DNA of 54,443 bases from Sphingopyxis sp. KK2. GTDB taxonomy: Bacteria; Pseudomonadota; Alphaproteobacteria; Sphingomonadales; Sphingomonadaceae. The number at the start of each line of letters is the position of its first letter. Positions within the stretch are counted from its first letter, which is position 1. Below the pieces are notes generated by a model that made no database searches, was not told the DNA's origin, and worked only from the letters and a program-made list of their open reading frames with translations. The position numbers were made by a program, and so were the translations under genes. The stretch lies in contig NZ_LYVN01000010.1 in the NCBI RefSeq assembly GCF_001990265.1, positions 1 to 54,443 on the forward strand, written 5' to 3'. Of the stretch, positions 7,405-15,099 are shown one piece after another.

Positions 7405-7985
7405 CCGAGCTCCTGCGGCTGGACCGGGTGGCGTGCGTTCGCGGCGACCGGCTGCTGTTCGAAGGGCTGACGCTGGCGCTGAACCGCGGCGAGGCGCTGT
7501 GGCTGCGCGGCCCGAACGGCGCCGGCAAGTCGAGCCTGATCCGCGTCGCAGCGGGGCTGCTGCGCGCCTCGGCCGGCACGGTCGAGCGCTTCGGCCGCGT
7601 CGCGCTGATCGACGAGGCGGCGGCGCTCGATGCCGAATTGCCACTGCGCCGCGCGCTCGATTTCTGGGCGCGCGTCGACACCGTCGATGGCCACACCGTC
7701 GACCGCGCGATGGAGGCGATGGCGCTGCACCCGCTCGCCGAGGTGCCGGTATCGATGCTGTCGACCGGGCAGCGCAAGCGCGCCGCGATGGTGCGGGTGA
7801 TCGCCAGCAGCGCGCCGATCTGGCTGCTCGACGAGCCCGCGAACGGCATGGACGATGCGGCGCAGGCGCGACTGGTTGCGGCGGTGGCGACGCACCGGGC
7901 GAACGGCGGCGCGGTGTTGCTGGCGTCGCATTTCGCGCTGGGCATTCCCGATCTGGCGGAGCTCGACATGGGGGCGCTGGCGTGA
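7401..7985 (+). CDS. ccmA: Heme exporter ATP-binding protein CcmA
   Basis: This is the ATPase of the CcmAB(CD) complex, which acts in system I cytochrome c maturation by releasing holo-CcmE. The 194-residue protein carries Walker A GPNGAGKSS (about 37-45), an ABC signature LSTGQRKRAAM (one Ser-Gly replaced by Thr-Gly, as is common in CcmA), and Walker B IWLLDEPANGMDD. The GTG start at 7401 overlaps the stop of the upstream gene (GTGA). It overlaps ccmB in the same way. The short length is normal for CcmA. Confidence 0.93.
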   Translation: MTELLRLDRVACVRGDRLLFEGLTLALNRGEALWLRGPNGAGKSSLIRVAAGLLRASAGTVERFGRVALIDEAAALDAELPLRRALDFWARVDTVDGHTVDRAMEAMALHPLAEVPVSMLSTGQRKRAAMVRVIASSAPIWLLDEPANGMDDAAQARLVAAVATHRANGGAVLLASHFALGIPDLAELDMGALA

Positions 7986-8629
7986 CGATGCTGATCGCCC
8001 TGTTCTGGCGCGACCTCCGGCGCGCGTGGGGCAGCGGCGCGCTGTGGCTGCCGGTGCTGTTCTTCCTGCTCGTCGCGACCGCCTTTCCCTTCGCGGTCGG
8101 CCCTGATGCGCCGCTGTTGCAGCGGGCGGGCGGCGGCATGGTGTGGGTCGCCGCGCTGCTCGCGGCGCTGCTGCCGATCGACCGGCTGGTGCGCCCCGAC
8201 CGCGATGCCGGGGTGCTCGACCAGCTTGCGGTGCGCGGGGTCGCCGACGAGGTGATCGCGGCGGTGAAGATCCTGGCGCACGCGATCGGATTTGGCCTGC
8301 CGCTGTTGATCGCGCTGTTCCCGGCCTCGGCGCTGCTGGCGCAGGATGCGGGCCGGGTCGAGACGCTGGCGACGGGGATCGCGATCGCCATCCCTGCCCT
8401 CGCCTCGCTCGCGGTGCTCAGCGCCTCGCTGACCGCGGGGCTCAAGGGCGGCAATGCGATCGGCGGGCTGCTCGTGCTGCCGCTCGCGGTGCCGCTGCTG
8501 ATCTTTGGTGCCGGCATGCTCGACCCGTCGGGACGCGGCGCGATCAAGCTGCTCGCCGCGGTGAGCCTTCTCCTGACGGTGATCGGACCGTTCGCGGCGG
8601 GCGCGGCGCTCCGCGGACTGCGCGAATGA
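7982..8629 (+). CDS. ccmB: Heme exporter membrane protein CcmB
   Basis: This is the membrane partner of CcmA, 215 residues with six hydrophobic helices and the typical opening LIALFWRDLRRAWGSG. Conserved segments include LLPIDRLVRPDRDAGVLDQL and GLLVLPLAVPLLIFGAG. GTG at 7982 overlaps the ccmA stop, and an ATG at 7988 is a possible alternative. The remaining ccm genes (ccmC, D, E, F, H) do not follow. The operon instead continues into a VOC protein, so the maturation system is split across the chromosome. Confidence 0.92.
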   Translation: MTMLIALFWRDLRRAWGSGALWLPVLFFLLVATAFPFAVGPDAPLLQRAGGGMVWVAALLAALLPIDRLVRPDRDAGVLDQLAVRGVADEVIAAVKILAHAIGFGLPLLIALFPASALLAQDAGRVETLATGIAIAIPALASLAVLSASLTAGLKGGNAIGGLLVLPLAVPLLIFGAGMLDPSGRGAIKLLAAVSLLLTVIGPFAAGAALRGLRE

Positions 8630-9036
8630 CGCCGCAATCGCTCGCGCATGTCGCGCTGGTGGTGCGCGACTATGACGAAGCGATCGATTTCTATGTCGGG
8701 ACGCTGAGCTTCACGCTGGTCGCCGACGAATATCAGCCGGCACAGGACAAGCGCTGGGTGCTCGTCGCGCCGCCGGGGAACCCCGAGGGTGGTACGACGA
8801 TCCTGCTGGCGCGCGCGGCGAACGCGGAGCAGGCGGAGTTTATCGGCAACCAGTCGGGCGGGCGCGTCTTCCTGTTTTTGCAAACCGACGACTTCGCCCG
8901 CGACTATCAGCGCCTTCTCGACAAGGACGTGCGGATCGAGCGCGAGCCGATCGAGGCCGATTACGGCACCGTCGCGGTGTTCCTCGACCTCTATGGCAAT
9001 AAATGGGATTTGATCGAGTTTCGCCGGCCGGCGTGA
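8626..9036 (+). CDS. VOC superfamily (glyoxalase-like) protein
   Basis: The 136-residue protein has the vicinal-oxygen-chelate fold pattern: LAHVALVVRDYDEAIDFYVGTLSF at the start and VAVFLDLYGNKWDLIEF at the end. His8, from the first module, and Glu near the C-terminus are possible metal ligands. The start overlaps the ccmB stop (ATGA). It could be a glyoxalase-like, dioxygenase-like or resistance-type protein; nothing in the sequence decides. Membership in an operon with ccmAB is probably structural rather than functional. Confidence 0.85.
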   Translation: MTPQSLAHVALVVRDYDEAIDFYVGTLSFTLVADEYQPAQDKRWVLVAPPGNPEGGTTILLARAANAEQAEFIGNQSGGRVFLFLQTDDFARDYQRLLDKDVRIEREPIEADYGTVAVFLDLYGNKWDLIEFRRPA

Positions 9037-9046
9037 CGATCGATGG

Positions 9047-9283
9047 ATGGTTTCCCACCTTAACGAGACAAAAGATACGCATGGGCGCGTCCGGAATGTC
9101 TCCTTTGTCGCGTTAAGGCCTGGAATGGCGAAGGACATCGTCGCGACGCTGTTCGAGGCAAGCGAGTTGATCATCCACGAGGGTAGATCATGGCGCGATT
9201 TATTAGGAAAGAGTTTTATCGAGATGTCCGCTAGCGACCGGTTGCGGGCGTTCACCCTTGCTCTCAGGATTATGTTCGAATAG
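9047..9283 (+). CDS. Possible small hypothetical protein in a lower-GC patch
   Basis: This is an open frame of 78 codons. The first 25 codons run through a long inverted repeat, so the real start may be the ATG at 9125 (52 residues, beginning MAKDIVATLFEASELI). The C-terminal half reads like a helical protein (SWRDLLGKSFIEMSASDRLRAF). Codon use is visibly less GC-rich than the neighbours. No Shine-Dalgarno sequence is convincing. It ends 9 bp before the next small gene and may be cotranscribed with it. Confidence 0.35.
   Translation: MVSHLNETKDTHGRVRNVSFVALRPGMAKDIVATLFEASELIIHEGRSWRDLLGKSFIEMSASDRLRAFTLALRIMFE
9058..9118. repeat. Long imperfect inverted repeat at the left border of the low-GC patch
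   Basis: Arms CCTTAACG-A-GACAAA at 9058-9072 and the complementary sequence at 9103-9118 pair over about 16 positions with one mismatch and one slipped A, separated by roughly 30 nt. The alternative pairing GAGACA (9065-9070) / TGTCTC (9097-9102) is also possible. There is no T run, so it is not a typical terminator. Confidence 0.6.
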
Positions 9284-9292
9284 CGGCGTAGC

Positions 9293-9583
9293 ATGGTAGA
9301 CACTGGCTTATCCGTGACCCTCAATGCAGATCAGGCTCTGGTTCTTTTCGATCTTTTAGCTCGTTGGGAAGGTGACAAGGATGCGCCTAGACCGTCTGAC
9401 GAATGTTTTGAAAGCGCGGCGGAAGTAAGAGTTCTTATCGACTTGTTTCAGAAGCTGGATGAAGAGCTTGTGCCTATGTTGTCCGCCTGTGAGCAATATG
9501 AAGACGCGGTTCGCCAAGCGCGTTTACGCGTTGCGAGCGGCGACGGCGTCGCGCTGCTCGGCCCGTTCCGCAACGGCAGCTAG
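9293..9583 (+). CDS. Hypothetical protein, 96 aa
   Basis: The protein starts MVDTGLSVTLNADQALVLFDLLARWEGD and continues with a helical region ECFESAAEVRVLIDLFQKLDEELVPMLSACEQYEDAVRQAR. This two-helix pattern resembles small uncharacterised proteins found next to mobile or toxin-type genes in many bacteria, but I cannot name the family with confidence. Base composition is lower in GC than the surrounding genes, suggesting a recent arrival. It converges with rplA across a strong terminator. Confidence 0.55.
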   Translation: MVDTGLSVTLNADQALVLFDLLARWEGDKDAPRPSDECFESAAEVRVLIDLFQKLDEELVPMLSACEQYEDAVRQARLRVASGDGVALLGPFRNGS

Positions 9584-9606
9584 CCACCCCAAAGCAGACA
9601 TAAGAA

Positions 9607-9632
9607 AAGGGCCGGAGTTTCCCCCGGCCCTT
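9607..9632. terminator. Terminator of the rplK-rplA transcript (bidirectional)
   Basis: A perfect 9-bp stem AAGGGCCGG (9607-9615) / CCGGCCCTT (9624-9632) has an A-rich left flank that gives a U run on the minus-strand transcript. It lies between the rplA stop (9655) and the stop of the convergent small gene (9583). Confidence 0.85.
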
Positions 9633-9654
9633 CGCTAAATCGCAGTGCCTGAAA

Positions 9655-10353
9655 TCAGGCGCCGGTGACGTCGGCGGTGTCGACCTTGACGCCCGGGCCC
9701 ATCGACGACGACAGCGCGATCTTGCGGACATATTTGCCCTTCGCGCCGGCCGGCTTGGCCTTGACGATCGCATCGACGAAGGCGTCGAAGTTCTGGCGGA
9801 GCTTTTCCTCGCCGAACGACAGCTTGCCGAGGCCGGCGTGGATGATGCCGACCTTTTCGACGCGGAATTCGATCTGACCGCCCTTGGCGGCCTTCACGGC
9901 TTCGGCGACGTTCGGGGTCACGGTGCCCAGCTTCGGGTTCGGCATCAGGCCCTTCGGACCCAGCGTCTTGCCGAGGCGGCCGACGATGCCCATCATGTCC
10001 GGCGTCGCGATGACGCGGCCATAGTCGAGGTTGCCCGCGAGCATGTCTTCCATCAGGTCTTCGGCACCGACCTTGTCGGCGCCGGCGGCCAGCGCCTTTT
10101 CGGCATTGTCGCCGCGCGCGAACACGGCGACCTTGACGTCCTTGCCGGTACCGGCGGGAAGCGTCACGACGCCGCGGACCATCTGGTCGGCGTGGCGCGG
10201 ATCGACGCCGAGGTTCATCGCGATTTCGAGCGTTTCGTCGAACTTGGCCGAGGCCAGCTCGCGAACGGTCTTGATCGCTTCGTCGACAGCATGAAGCTTC
10301 AGCGTGTCAACCTTGCCCTCAAGGGCCTTCTGCTTCTTGGTCAGCTTTGCCAT
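9655..10353 (-). CDS. rplA: 50S ribosomal protein L1
   Basis: This is the L1 stalk protein, which helps move deacylated tRNA out of the E site and also represses its own operon by binding mRNA. The 232-residue sequence shows the family pattern, including [24 protein letters not shown] and the strongly conserved [17 protein letters not shown] block. It starts 4 bp after rplK and ends at a strong terminator. rplJ, which normally follows, is displaced by about 8 kb. Confidence 0.98.
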   Translation of the reverse strand: MAKLTKKQKALEGKVDTLKLHAVDEAIKTVRELASAKFDETLEIAMNLGVDPRHADQMVRGVVTLPAGTGKDVKVAVFARGDNAEKALAAGADKVGAEDLMEDMLAGNLDYGRVIATPDMMGIVGRLGKTLGPKGLMPNPKLGTVTPNVAEAVKAAKGGQIEFRVEKVGIIHAGLGKLSFGEEKLRQNFDAFVDAIVKAKPAGAKGKYVRKIALSSSMGPGVKVDTADVTGA

Positions 10354-10357
10354 CGGA

Positions 10358-10789
10358 TCAGCCCTCCGTCACTTCGAGGCCCATCGAGCGCGCGCTGCCC
10401 TCGATGATCTTCGTCGCCTGTTCGATATCGTTCGCGTTGAGATCCTTCATCTTGATCTCGGCGATTTCGGCGAGCTTCGAGCGCGCGATCTTGCCACCGC
10501 TGATCTTGCCGGGTTCCTTCGAGCCCGACTTCAAGTTCGCGGCCTTCTTGATGAGGTAGGTCGCCGGGGGCGTCTTGGTGACGAACGAGAAGCTCTTGTC
10601 GGCAAAGACGGTGATGATGGTCGGGGTCGGGGTGCCCTTTTCCATGGAATCGGTCGCGGCGTTGAACGCCTTGCAGAATTCCATGATGTTGACGCCGCGC
10701 TGACCGAGTGCCGGCCCGAGCGGCGGCGACGGGTTGGCGGTGCCGGCGGGCACCTGCAGCTTGATGTAGCCGCTGATCTTCTTAGCCAT
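10358..10789 (-). CDS. rplK: 50S ribosomal protein L11
   Basis: This ribosomal protein forms the GTPase-associated centre with 23S rRNA and is needed for RelA activation. The 143-residue product has the Pro-rich N-terminal region ([31 protein letters not shown]) and the C-terminal RNA-binding part ending in ARSMGLEV. A clear AGGAGG precedes the ATG at 10789. It is separated from the upstream tesB gene by 155 bp holding a stable hairpin, so it may have its own promoter or be cotranscribed from secE. Confidence 0.98.
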   Translation of the reverse strand: MAKKISGYIKLQVPAGTANPSPPLGPALGQRGVNIMEFCKAFNAATDSMEKGTPTPTIITVFADKSFSFVTKTPPATYLIKKAANLKSGSKEPGKISGGKIARSKLAEIAEIKMKDLNANDIEQATKIIEGSARSMGLEVTEG

Positions 10790-10811
10790 GATGGCCTCCT
10801 GTCTTTCTGTC

Positions 10812-10831
10812 GCCCCGGATGGATCCGGGGC
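10812..10831 (-). promoter_or_regulatory. Stable hairpin in the rplK leader
   Basis: A perfect 9-bp stem GCCCCGGAT (10812-10820) / ATCCGGGGC (10823-10831) lies 22 bp upstream of the rplK start. No U run follows on either strand, so I read it as a leader structure, possibly related to L1 feedback control, rather than a terminator. That role is inference. Confidence 0.4.
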
Positions 10832-10944
10832 TCAAAATTAGCGGTCAAGCAGAAGGGCATCACCCCTTCCTCCCGCGCGGAATCACGCCCGTATCTGACG
10901 CGAAGCGGCGCCGTTAGCGGCAAACCGGCCACGAAGCAAGGCTT

Positions 10945-11883
10945 TTAGCCCTGCGGCACCATCCGGATCAGCCCTTCCTGAACCGCCGAAGCGATCAAAG
11001 TGCCGTCCTGACGATAGACCAGCCCGCGGTTGATCCCGCGGCCGCCGCCCGACCAGTCGCTGTCCATGACATAAACGAACCAATCGTCGACGCGGATGTC
11101 GTCATGGAACCACATCGCATGGTCGAGGCTGGTCGAAAACAGCCCCGGCTGAGTCCAGGTCAGCCCGTGCGGAACCATGGCGGACGACAGCAGCCCCATG
11201 TCCGAGGCATAGGCGAGCAGCGCGCGGTGGGTCAGCGGATCGTCGCCGACCGGCGCGGCGATGCGGAACCATTCATAATGCATCGTCGAGGCGGCGCCCG
11301 GCGCCGGGCGGAAGCTGCGCACCTCGAACGGGTGGTTGGTCGCCATCTGCTCGAGCCGCGCATCGTCGATCAGCGGATCGGCGGCGATGACGTCGCCGAA
11401 ATCGCGGCATGCCTCGGGCGGCAAGAGGTCGGGCATCGGCGCTTGGTGCGCAAGGCCCTGCTCGGGCGCCTGGAACGAGGCGGTGAGGTTGAAGATCACC
11501 TTGCCGTCCTGGCGCACGACGACGCGGCGGTTGGCAAAGCTGCGCCCGTCGAAGTCGCGGTGGACGCGAAAGTGCAACGGCTTGGTCTCGTCACCGCCGC
11601 GCAGGAAATAGGCGTGGAGCGAATGGACGACCTTGCCCGGATCGACCGTGCGCGCCGCGGCGACCATCGCCTGCGCGATCACCTGCCCGCCGAAGATGCG
11701 CTCGCGCGTCGGCTTCTTGAAGGCGGGATAGGTGAATTCGTCGGGTTCGTCGGCGGCTTCGAGATCGAACAGCTTGACGACGCGGCGGACGACGCGTTCG
11801 CGGTCGATCGACGCGTGAATGTCGCGGGCGCGATCCGCCCGGGCCTGAATCTCGGCGGGAGTCAGGCTCATATCATCATCCAA
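10945..11883 (-). CDS. tesB: Acyl-CoA thioesterase II
   Basis: This enzyme hydrolyses acyl-CoA to free fatty acid and CoA. The 312-residue protein has the double hot-dog layout: an N-terminal repeat with RIFGGQVIAQAMVAAARTV and SLHAYFLRGGD, and a C-terminal repeat ending LDHAMWFHDDIRVDDWFVYVMDSDWSGGGRGINRGLVY. The alternative start at 11871 (MSLTPAEIQ) cannot be excluded. It sits between nusG (28 bp upstream) and rplK, an unusual guest inside the secE-nusG-rplK cluster, and is presumably read from the same promoter. Confidence 0.92.
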   Translation of the reverse strand: MDDDMSLTPAEIQARADRARDIHASIDRERVVRRVVKLFDLEAADEPDEFTYPAFKKPTRERIFGGQVIAQAMVAAARTVDPGKVVHSLHAYFLRGGDETKPLHFRVHRDFDGRSFANRRVVVRQDGKVIFNLTASFQAPEQGLAHQAPMPDLLPPEACRDFGDVIAADPLIDDARLEQMATNHPFEVRSFRPAPGAASTMHYEWFRIAAPVGDDPLTHRALLAYASDMGLLSSAMVPHGLTWTQPGLFSTSLDHAMWFHDDIRVDDWFVYVMDSDWSGGGRGINRGLVYRQDGTLIASAVQEGLIRMVPQG

Positions 11884-11911
11884 TCCATTCGGGGAGCGAT
11901 GGCCAAGGCCA

Positions 11912-12448
11912 TCACTTCATGCGTTCGACCTGTTCGAAGTCGAGTTCGACCGGGGTCGCACGACCGAAGATCGAGACGCTGACCTTGACGCGCGCCTTTT
12001 CGAAATCGAGCTCCTCGACCAGCCCGTTGAAGCTGGCGAAGGGACCGTCGAGCACCTTGACCTGGTCGCCGATTTCGTAATCGACGCGAATTTCCTGCTT
12101 CGGACGGGCTGCGGCCTCTTCCTTGCTGTTCAGGATGCGCGCGGCTTCGGCTTCGCTGATCGCCTGCGGCTTGCCCATCGAACCGAGGAAACCGGTGACC
12201 TTCGGCGTGTTCTTGACGAGGTGATAGACGTCGTCGGTCATCGTCAGCTTGGCGAGGACATAACCGGGGAAGAATTTCCGCTCGGCCTGAACCTTCTTGC
12301 CGCGCTTCACCTCGGTGACCGTCTCGACCGGCACCTCGACCGATTCGACGAGCTGCGACAGACCCATGCGTTCGGCTTCGGCGATCACCGAGTCGCGGAC
12401 CTTGTTCTCGAAACCCGAATAGGCGTGAATGATGTACCAGCGCGCCAT
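11912..12448 (-). CDS. nusG: Transcription termination/antitermination protein NusG
   Basis: This transcription elongation factor binds RNA polymerase and links it to Rho or to ribosomal S10. The 178-residue sequence has the N-terminal NGN domain (MARWYIIHAYSGFENKVRDSV, with FFPGYVLAKLTMTDDVYHLVKNTPKVTGFLG) and a C-terminal KOW domain (YEIGDQVKVLDGPFASFNGLVEELD). It lies 30 bp after secE. Length and order are normal for the family, except that tesB rather than rplK follows. Confidence 0.98.
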   Translation of the reverse strand: MARWYIIHAYSGFENKVRDSVIAEAERMGLSQLVESVEVPVETVTEVKRGKKVQAERKFFPGYVLAKLTMTDDVYHLVKNTPKVTGFLGSMGKPQAISEAEAARILNSKEEAAARPKQEIRVDYEIGDQVKVLDGPFASFNGLVEELDFEKARVKVSVSIFGRATPVELDFEQVERMK

Positions 12449-12478
12449 GTCTATATTATCCCTGTAAGCCTGCGCGGA

Positions 12479-12676
12479 TCAGCGCGCGAGCGACGTCAGC
12501 CAGGTGACGATCGCGTGGAAAACCGTGTCGACGCCGAGGAAGAAGAAGGAAAGGATCGTGGTCATGATCAGCACCAGGATCGTCGTCTGCACCGTCTCGC
12601 GGCTGGTGGGCCAAACGATCTTGCGCGCTTCGTCCTTCACCTGATTGATGAATTGGCCGGGGCTGGTCTTCGCCAT
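12479..12676 (-). CDS. secE: Preprotein translocase subunit SecE
   Basis: This 65-residue single-spanning subunit of the SecYEG channel has a short cytoplasmic helix (FINQVKDEARKIVWPTSRETVQTT) followed by one membrane helix of about 20 residues. It is the short form common in alphaproteobacteria. The frame is open 19 codons upstream, but the ATG at 12676 gives the conserved N-terminus. It leads the secE-nusG-tesB-rplK-rplA gene line. Confidence 0.96.
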   Translation of the reverse strand: MAKTSPGQFINQVKDEARKIVWPTSRETVQTTILVLIMTTILSFFFLGVDTVFHAIVTWLTSLAR

Positions 12677-12858
12677 GATCCTGCTGTCCTCGTAAGCGTC
12701 CGAATATCCGCCAGATGGGTTGCCCTGCCCCAAGCGTCAACTCTGCTTTGGGCAATAGTCCGCCCACCCTCCCCGAGCATGTCGGCGAAAGGCGGAAGGA
12801 AAACGGCGCATCTGTCCGAATGGTGCGGCCTTTACTTGCGCGCGGGAGCGATTGCAAG

Positions 12859-14196
12859 TCAAAGGCTGGCGGCGCGATGCGGCATGTGCGGGCGCATCGC
12901 GAGCAGCAGGAAAATCATGATCGTCCAGCTCGTGACCGGCTGGAGCACGAAGAGCAGGTGCAGCGCACCGGCCGACGCCTTGCCGTCCTGCGGATCGAAG
13001 CCGACGAGGCCGAGCAGCGCGTAGCTGACCGCGATCGCGGCGGCGACGCCGAATTTCTGCATCAGGTTCAGGAGCGCGAAGAGGAAGGCCGAGCGGCTGC
13101 GACCGCAGCGCGCGGCATCGCGCGGGACGAGGTCGGCAAGCATCGAATAGATGAAGAGCAGCCCGACGAAGCCGGTGCCGAGCAGCAGCGAAAAGCCCGC
13201 CGCCTGGACGAGCCCCTGCGGCTCCTGCGCCAAGGTGCCGAGCAGGAGGGTCGAGACGAGCAGCGCCATCGCGACCATCGTCGCGGGCTTGCCGAAACGC
13301 CGCGCGAGGATCGTCCAGACCGGCGAGGCGATGGCGCCGCCGATGAAGCTGGCGAACAGCAGCACCGCGCTCTGCGCGTCGAGATCGAGCACCGCGGCGG
13401 CAAAGAAGATGAAGAGCGAGGTCAAAGAACCGAAGGCGAAGCTGTTGAGGAAGGTCACCCCGAACAGGAGCATCAGCGGTGCGAAGCCGAGCGAGGCGCG
13501 GATCTCGCTGCGCCAGCCGATGCCGGGTTCGGCGACGACCGACCGGAGCGGCACCTGGCGGATCGCGAACAAGGCGATCGGCACCATGACGAGGAACAGG
13601 CTGGCATAAGCCAGGATGCGCCCCTGCAGGCTGATGCCGGGCATCAGCATCTGCGCCGCCGCGGGTGCGGCGAAGGCGGCGATCAGCGCGAGCTTCGCGA
13701 ACCAGTCGCGCATGCCATAGAGTAGCGCGCTGTCCGCCGGGCTGCGCACCAGCGCCGCGCCCCACGACAATTGCGCGACCTCATAGAGGCTGTAGCTCGA
13801 ATAGAAGAGCACCATCAGCAGGAAGAGCGCCGCGAAGGGCAAGGCGTTGCCGATGGTGACGATGGTGAGGAGGAGCAGCGCGAGCGGCACGAGCGCGAGC
13901 AGCATCCAGCGCCGATGCGCGCCGAGTCCGGTGCGGACGCGGTCGATCATCGTCCCGATCAGCGGATCGACGACGCCGTCCCAGATCGTGGTGAGCGAAA
14001 AGAGCAGCCCGACCAGCCCGACCGCGATCACGCCCCCTTCGGCGATATAGGGCGGCAGATAGACGCTGAACGGCAGGCTGAGGATCGCGGTCGGCCCCGC
14101 GGTCGCGGCAAAGGCGGCGACGGTGCGCGGGCGCAGCGACGCGTCGGGCGATTCGCGCGGGTCCGCCGGGGGTGCTGCCGTCGAAATATTCCCCAC
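12859..14196 (-). CDS. MFS transporter, GPH (glycoside-pentoside-hexuronide:cation symporter) type
   Basis: The 445-residue protein has about 12 hydrophobic helices and the MelB-like features of the GPH family. An N-terminal region FSLTTIWDGVVDPLIGTMIDRVRTGLGAHRRWML matches the conserved DxxxDPxxGxxxDRTxxxxGRxRPW motif in relaxed form. The substrate is unknown; sugars or sugar-like glycosides are typical. A 16-bp palindrome (14234-14249) lies 38 bp upstream and may be the operator of a TetR-type regulator encoded elsewhere. The gene is followed by 182 bp without genes before secE. Confidence 0.85.
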   Translation of the reverse strand: MGNISTAAPPADPRESPDASLRPRTVAAFAATAGPTAILSLPFSVYLPPYIAEGGVIAVGLVGLLFSLTTIWDGVVDPLIGTMIDRVRTGLGAHRRWMLLALVPLALLLLTIVTIGNALPFAALFLLMVLFYSSYSLYEVAQLSWGAALVRSPADSALLYGMRDWFAKLALIAAFAAPAAAQMLMPGISLQGRILAYASLFLVMVPIALFAIRQVPLRSVVAEPGIGWRSEIRASLGFAPLMLLFGVTFLNSFAFGSLTSLFIFFAAAVLDLDAQSAVLLFASFIGGAIASPVWTILARRFGKPATMVAMALLVSTLLLGTLAQEPQGLVQAAGFSLLLGTGFVGLLFIYSMLADLVPRDAARCGRSRSAFLFALLNLMQKFGVAAAIAVSYALLGLVGFDPQDGKASAGALHLLFVLQPVTSWTIMIFLLLAMRPHMPHRAASL

Positions 14197-14233
14197 CCTG
14201 CCGCTCTCCGATCCGCCCCGACGCTTTCAGTAA

Positions 14234-14249
14234 TTGACACTGATGTCAA
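14234..14249. promoter_or_regulatory. Palindrome TTGACA-CTGA-TGTCAA upstream of the GPH transporter
   Basis: A perfect pair of 6-bp arms, TTGACA (14234-14239) and TGTCAA (14244-14249), is spaced by 4 bp. This size and symmetry are typical of TetR-family operators. No TetR gene is in the window. The arm itself looks like a -35 hexamer on either strand, but I find no good -10 partner. Confidence 0.5.
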
Positions 14250-14404
14250 CATAGGTGCGCCATGATGGCAGGCCGGACCCTAAAAACTATTGGCGTTGCC
14301 TTCGCCGGGCGGGGCCAATAGCCCGACGATGGGGTTCAAGGGGGCATGGCGTTGAAAGTTCACCATTCATGCGCTGCGGCGCGGCGCCCGACCGGCGTGC
14401 GGCG

Positions 14405-14962
14405 ATGCCGCTGAAACGCGTGCTCCCGGCATCGGCGGCTGCCGGCTTGCTGCTGGCCGCTTCGCTGGCCTTTGCGCAGGATATCATCATCGGTATCCCG
14501 CGCGATTCCTCGACGCCGCGACCGCCCGCCGAACGCAGCGCCGCACAGCGCGAGCGCGACCGGGCTATCGAGGCCGAAGTGTCGCGACTGGGCGAACATC
14601 GGCGCCAGGAGGCCGAGCGGCTGGTCGATATGCGACTGAAGGCCGAAGCCGCGCGGAAAAAGTCCGTCCCCGCCGCTGCCTTGCCGCAACCGCCGCCATA
14701 TCCGGCCTATGTGCCACCCCCGGCATTAGCCCAGACGCAACCGCCCAAGGGATATGTCGATCTCAGCGACTCCAGGCCCATCAGCGCCGCCAATCCGAAT
14801 GAGGCGCGCATAGCCTTTGAAAAGCTCCAGCGCTGCGATCACGGTCCCATCCAATATCCCGTCAGCCCCGCCTGCTATCCCGACGGGTCGGGAAAATATA
14901 ATTGCCAAGCGCGGATACGCTGCCCGCTCCGCCTCGGCCCGGGCGGAGCGAAGCAGGAATGA
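14405..14962 (+). CDS. Exported hypothetical protein, Gln/Arg-rich
   Basis: The 185-residue product starts with a signal peptide (MPLKRVLPASAAAGLLLAAS..., predicted cut after AFA/Q near residue 24). A long charged helical region follows (AERSAAQRERDRAIEAEVSRLGEHRRQEAERLVDMRLKAEA split by short turns), then a Pro-rich linker and a C-terminal part with four Cys (RCDHGP, PACYPD, YNCQARIRC) that may form disulfides in the periplasm. An in-frame ATG at 14369 is less likely. I do not recognise the family. Confidence 0.65.
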   Translation: MPLKRVLPASAAAGLLLAASLAFAQDIIIGIPRDSSTPRPPAERSAAQRERDRAIEAEVSRLGEHRRQEAERLVDMRLKAEAARKKSVPAAALPQPPPYPAYVPPPALAQTQPPKGYVDLSDSRPISAANPNEARIAFEKLQRCDHGPIQYPVSPACYPDGSGKYNCQARIRCPLRLGPGGAKQE

Positions 14963-14988
14963 CCGCCGGGATGCTGGCCCGGGTTCTC

Positions 14989-15051
14989 GCCACGCGCGTC
15001 ATCTTTGCGACGACCTTCCCGAAAGCCCGCTGCAATCCTGCGACGATCTCG
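14989..15051 (+). pseudogene. C-terminal relic of a third member of the TGQQTPENA paralogue family
   Basis: In one frame this stretch reads ATRVIFATTFPKARCNPATIS, which aligns with ATRLAFAMTFLKAHCNPADN, the end of the intact gene at 15757-16257, with the key Cys-Asn-Pro conserved. The nucleotide sequences are also similar. No N-terminal half is found upstream, where an unrelated gene ends at 14962. I read it as the remnant of a tandem duplicate. It could instead belong to a short expressed ORF starting at 14959. Confidence 0.55.
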
Positions 15052-15099
15052 GCTCCCGGCGCGAGGATGCGTCGGCGCCAACCCCGACGGAGTTCCACG

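Noticed and set aside
9058-9118. attC-like recombination site of an integron
   Set aside because: The outer CCTTAAC/GTTAAGG arms resemble the R boxes, but the first base of RYYYAAC is wrong, the L boxes are not recognisable, and no integrase gene or second attC is seen. I keep it as a plain inverted repeat.
5992-9324. A very long minus-strand open frame (about 1110 codons) upstream of the DUF1275 gene
   Set aside because: It continues through the coding strand of ccmAB and other well-identified genes, has an Arg/Ala/Pro-rich composition typical of antisense frames in high-GC DNA, and only the 212 C-terminal codons match a known family.
10812-10831. Terminator between tesB and rplK
   Set aside because: The stem is strong, but no U run follows on the minus strand, and the genes probably form one transcript.
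12677-12858. tRNA-Trp gene upstream of secE, common in other bacteria
   Set aside because: No cloverleaf or T-loop sequence is visible; the stretch holds only an imperfect hairpin (12727-12753) and a possible TTGACG element.
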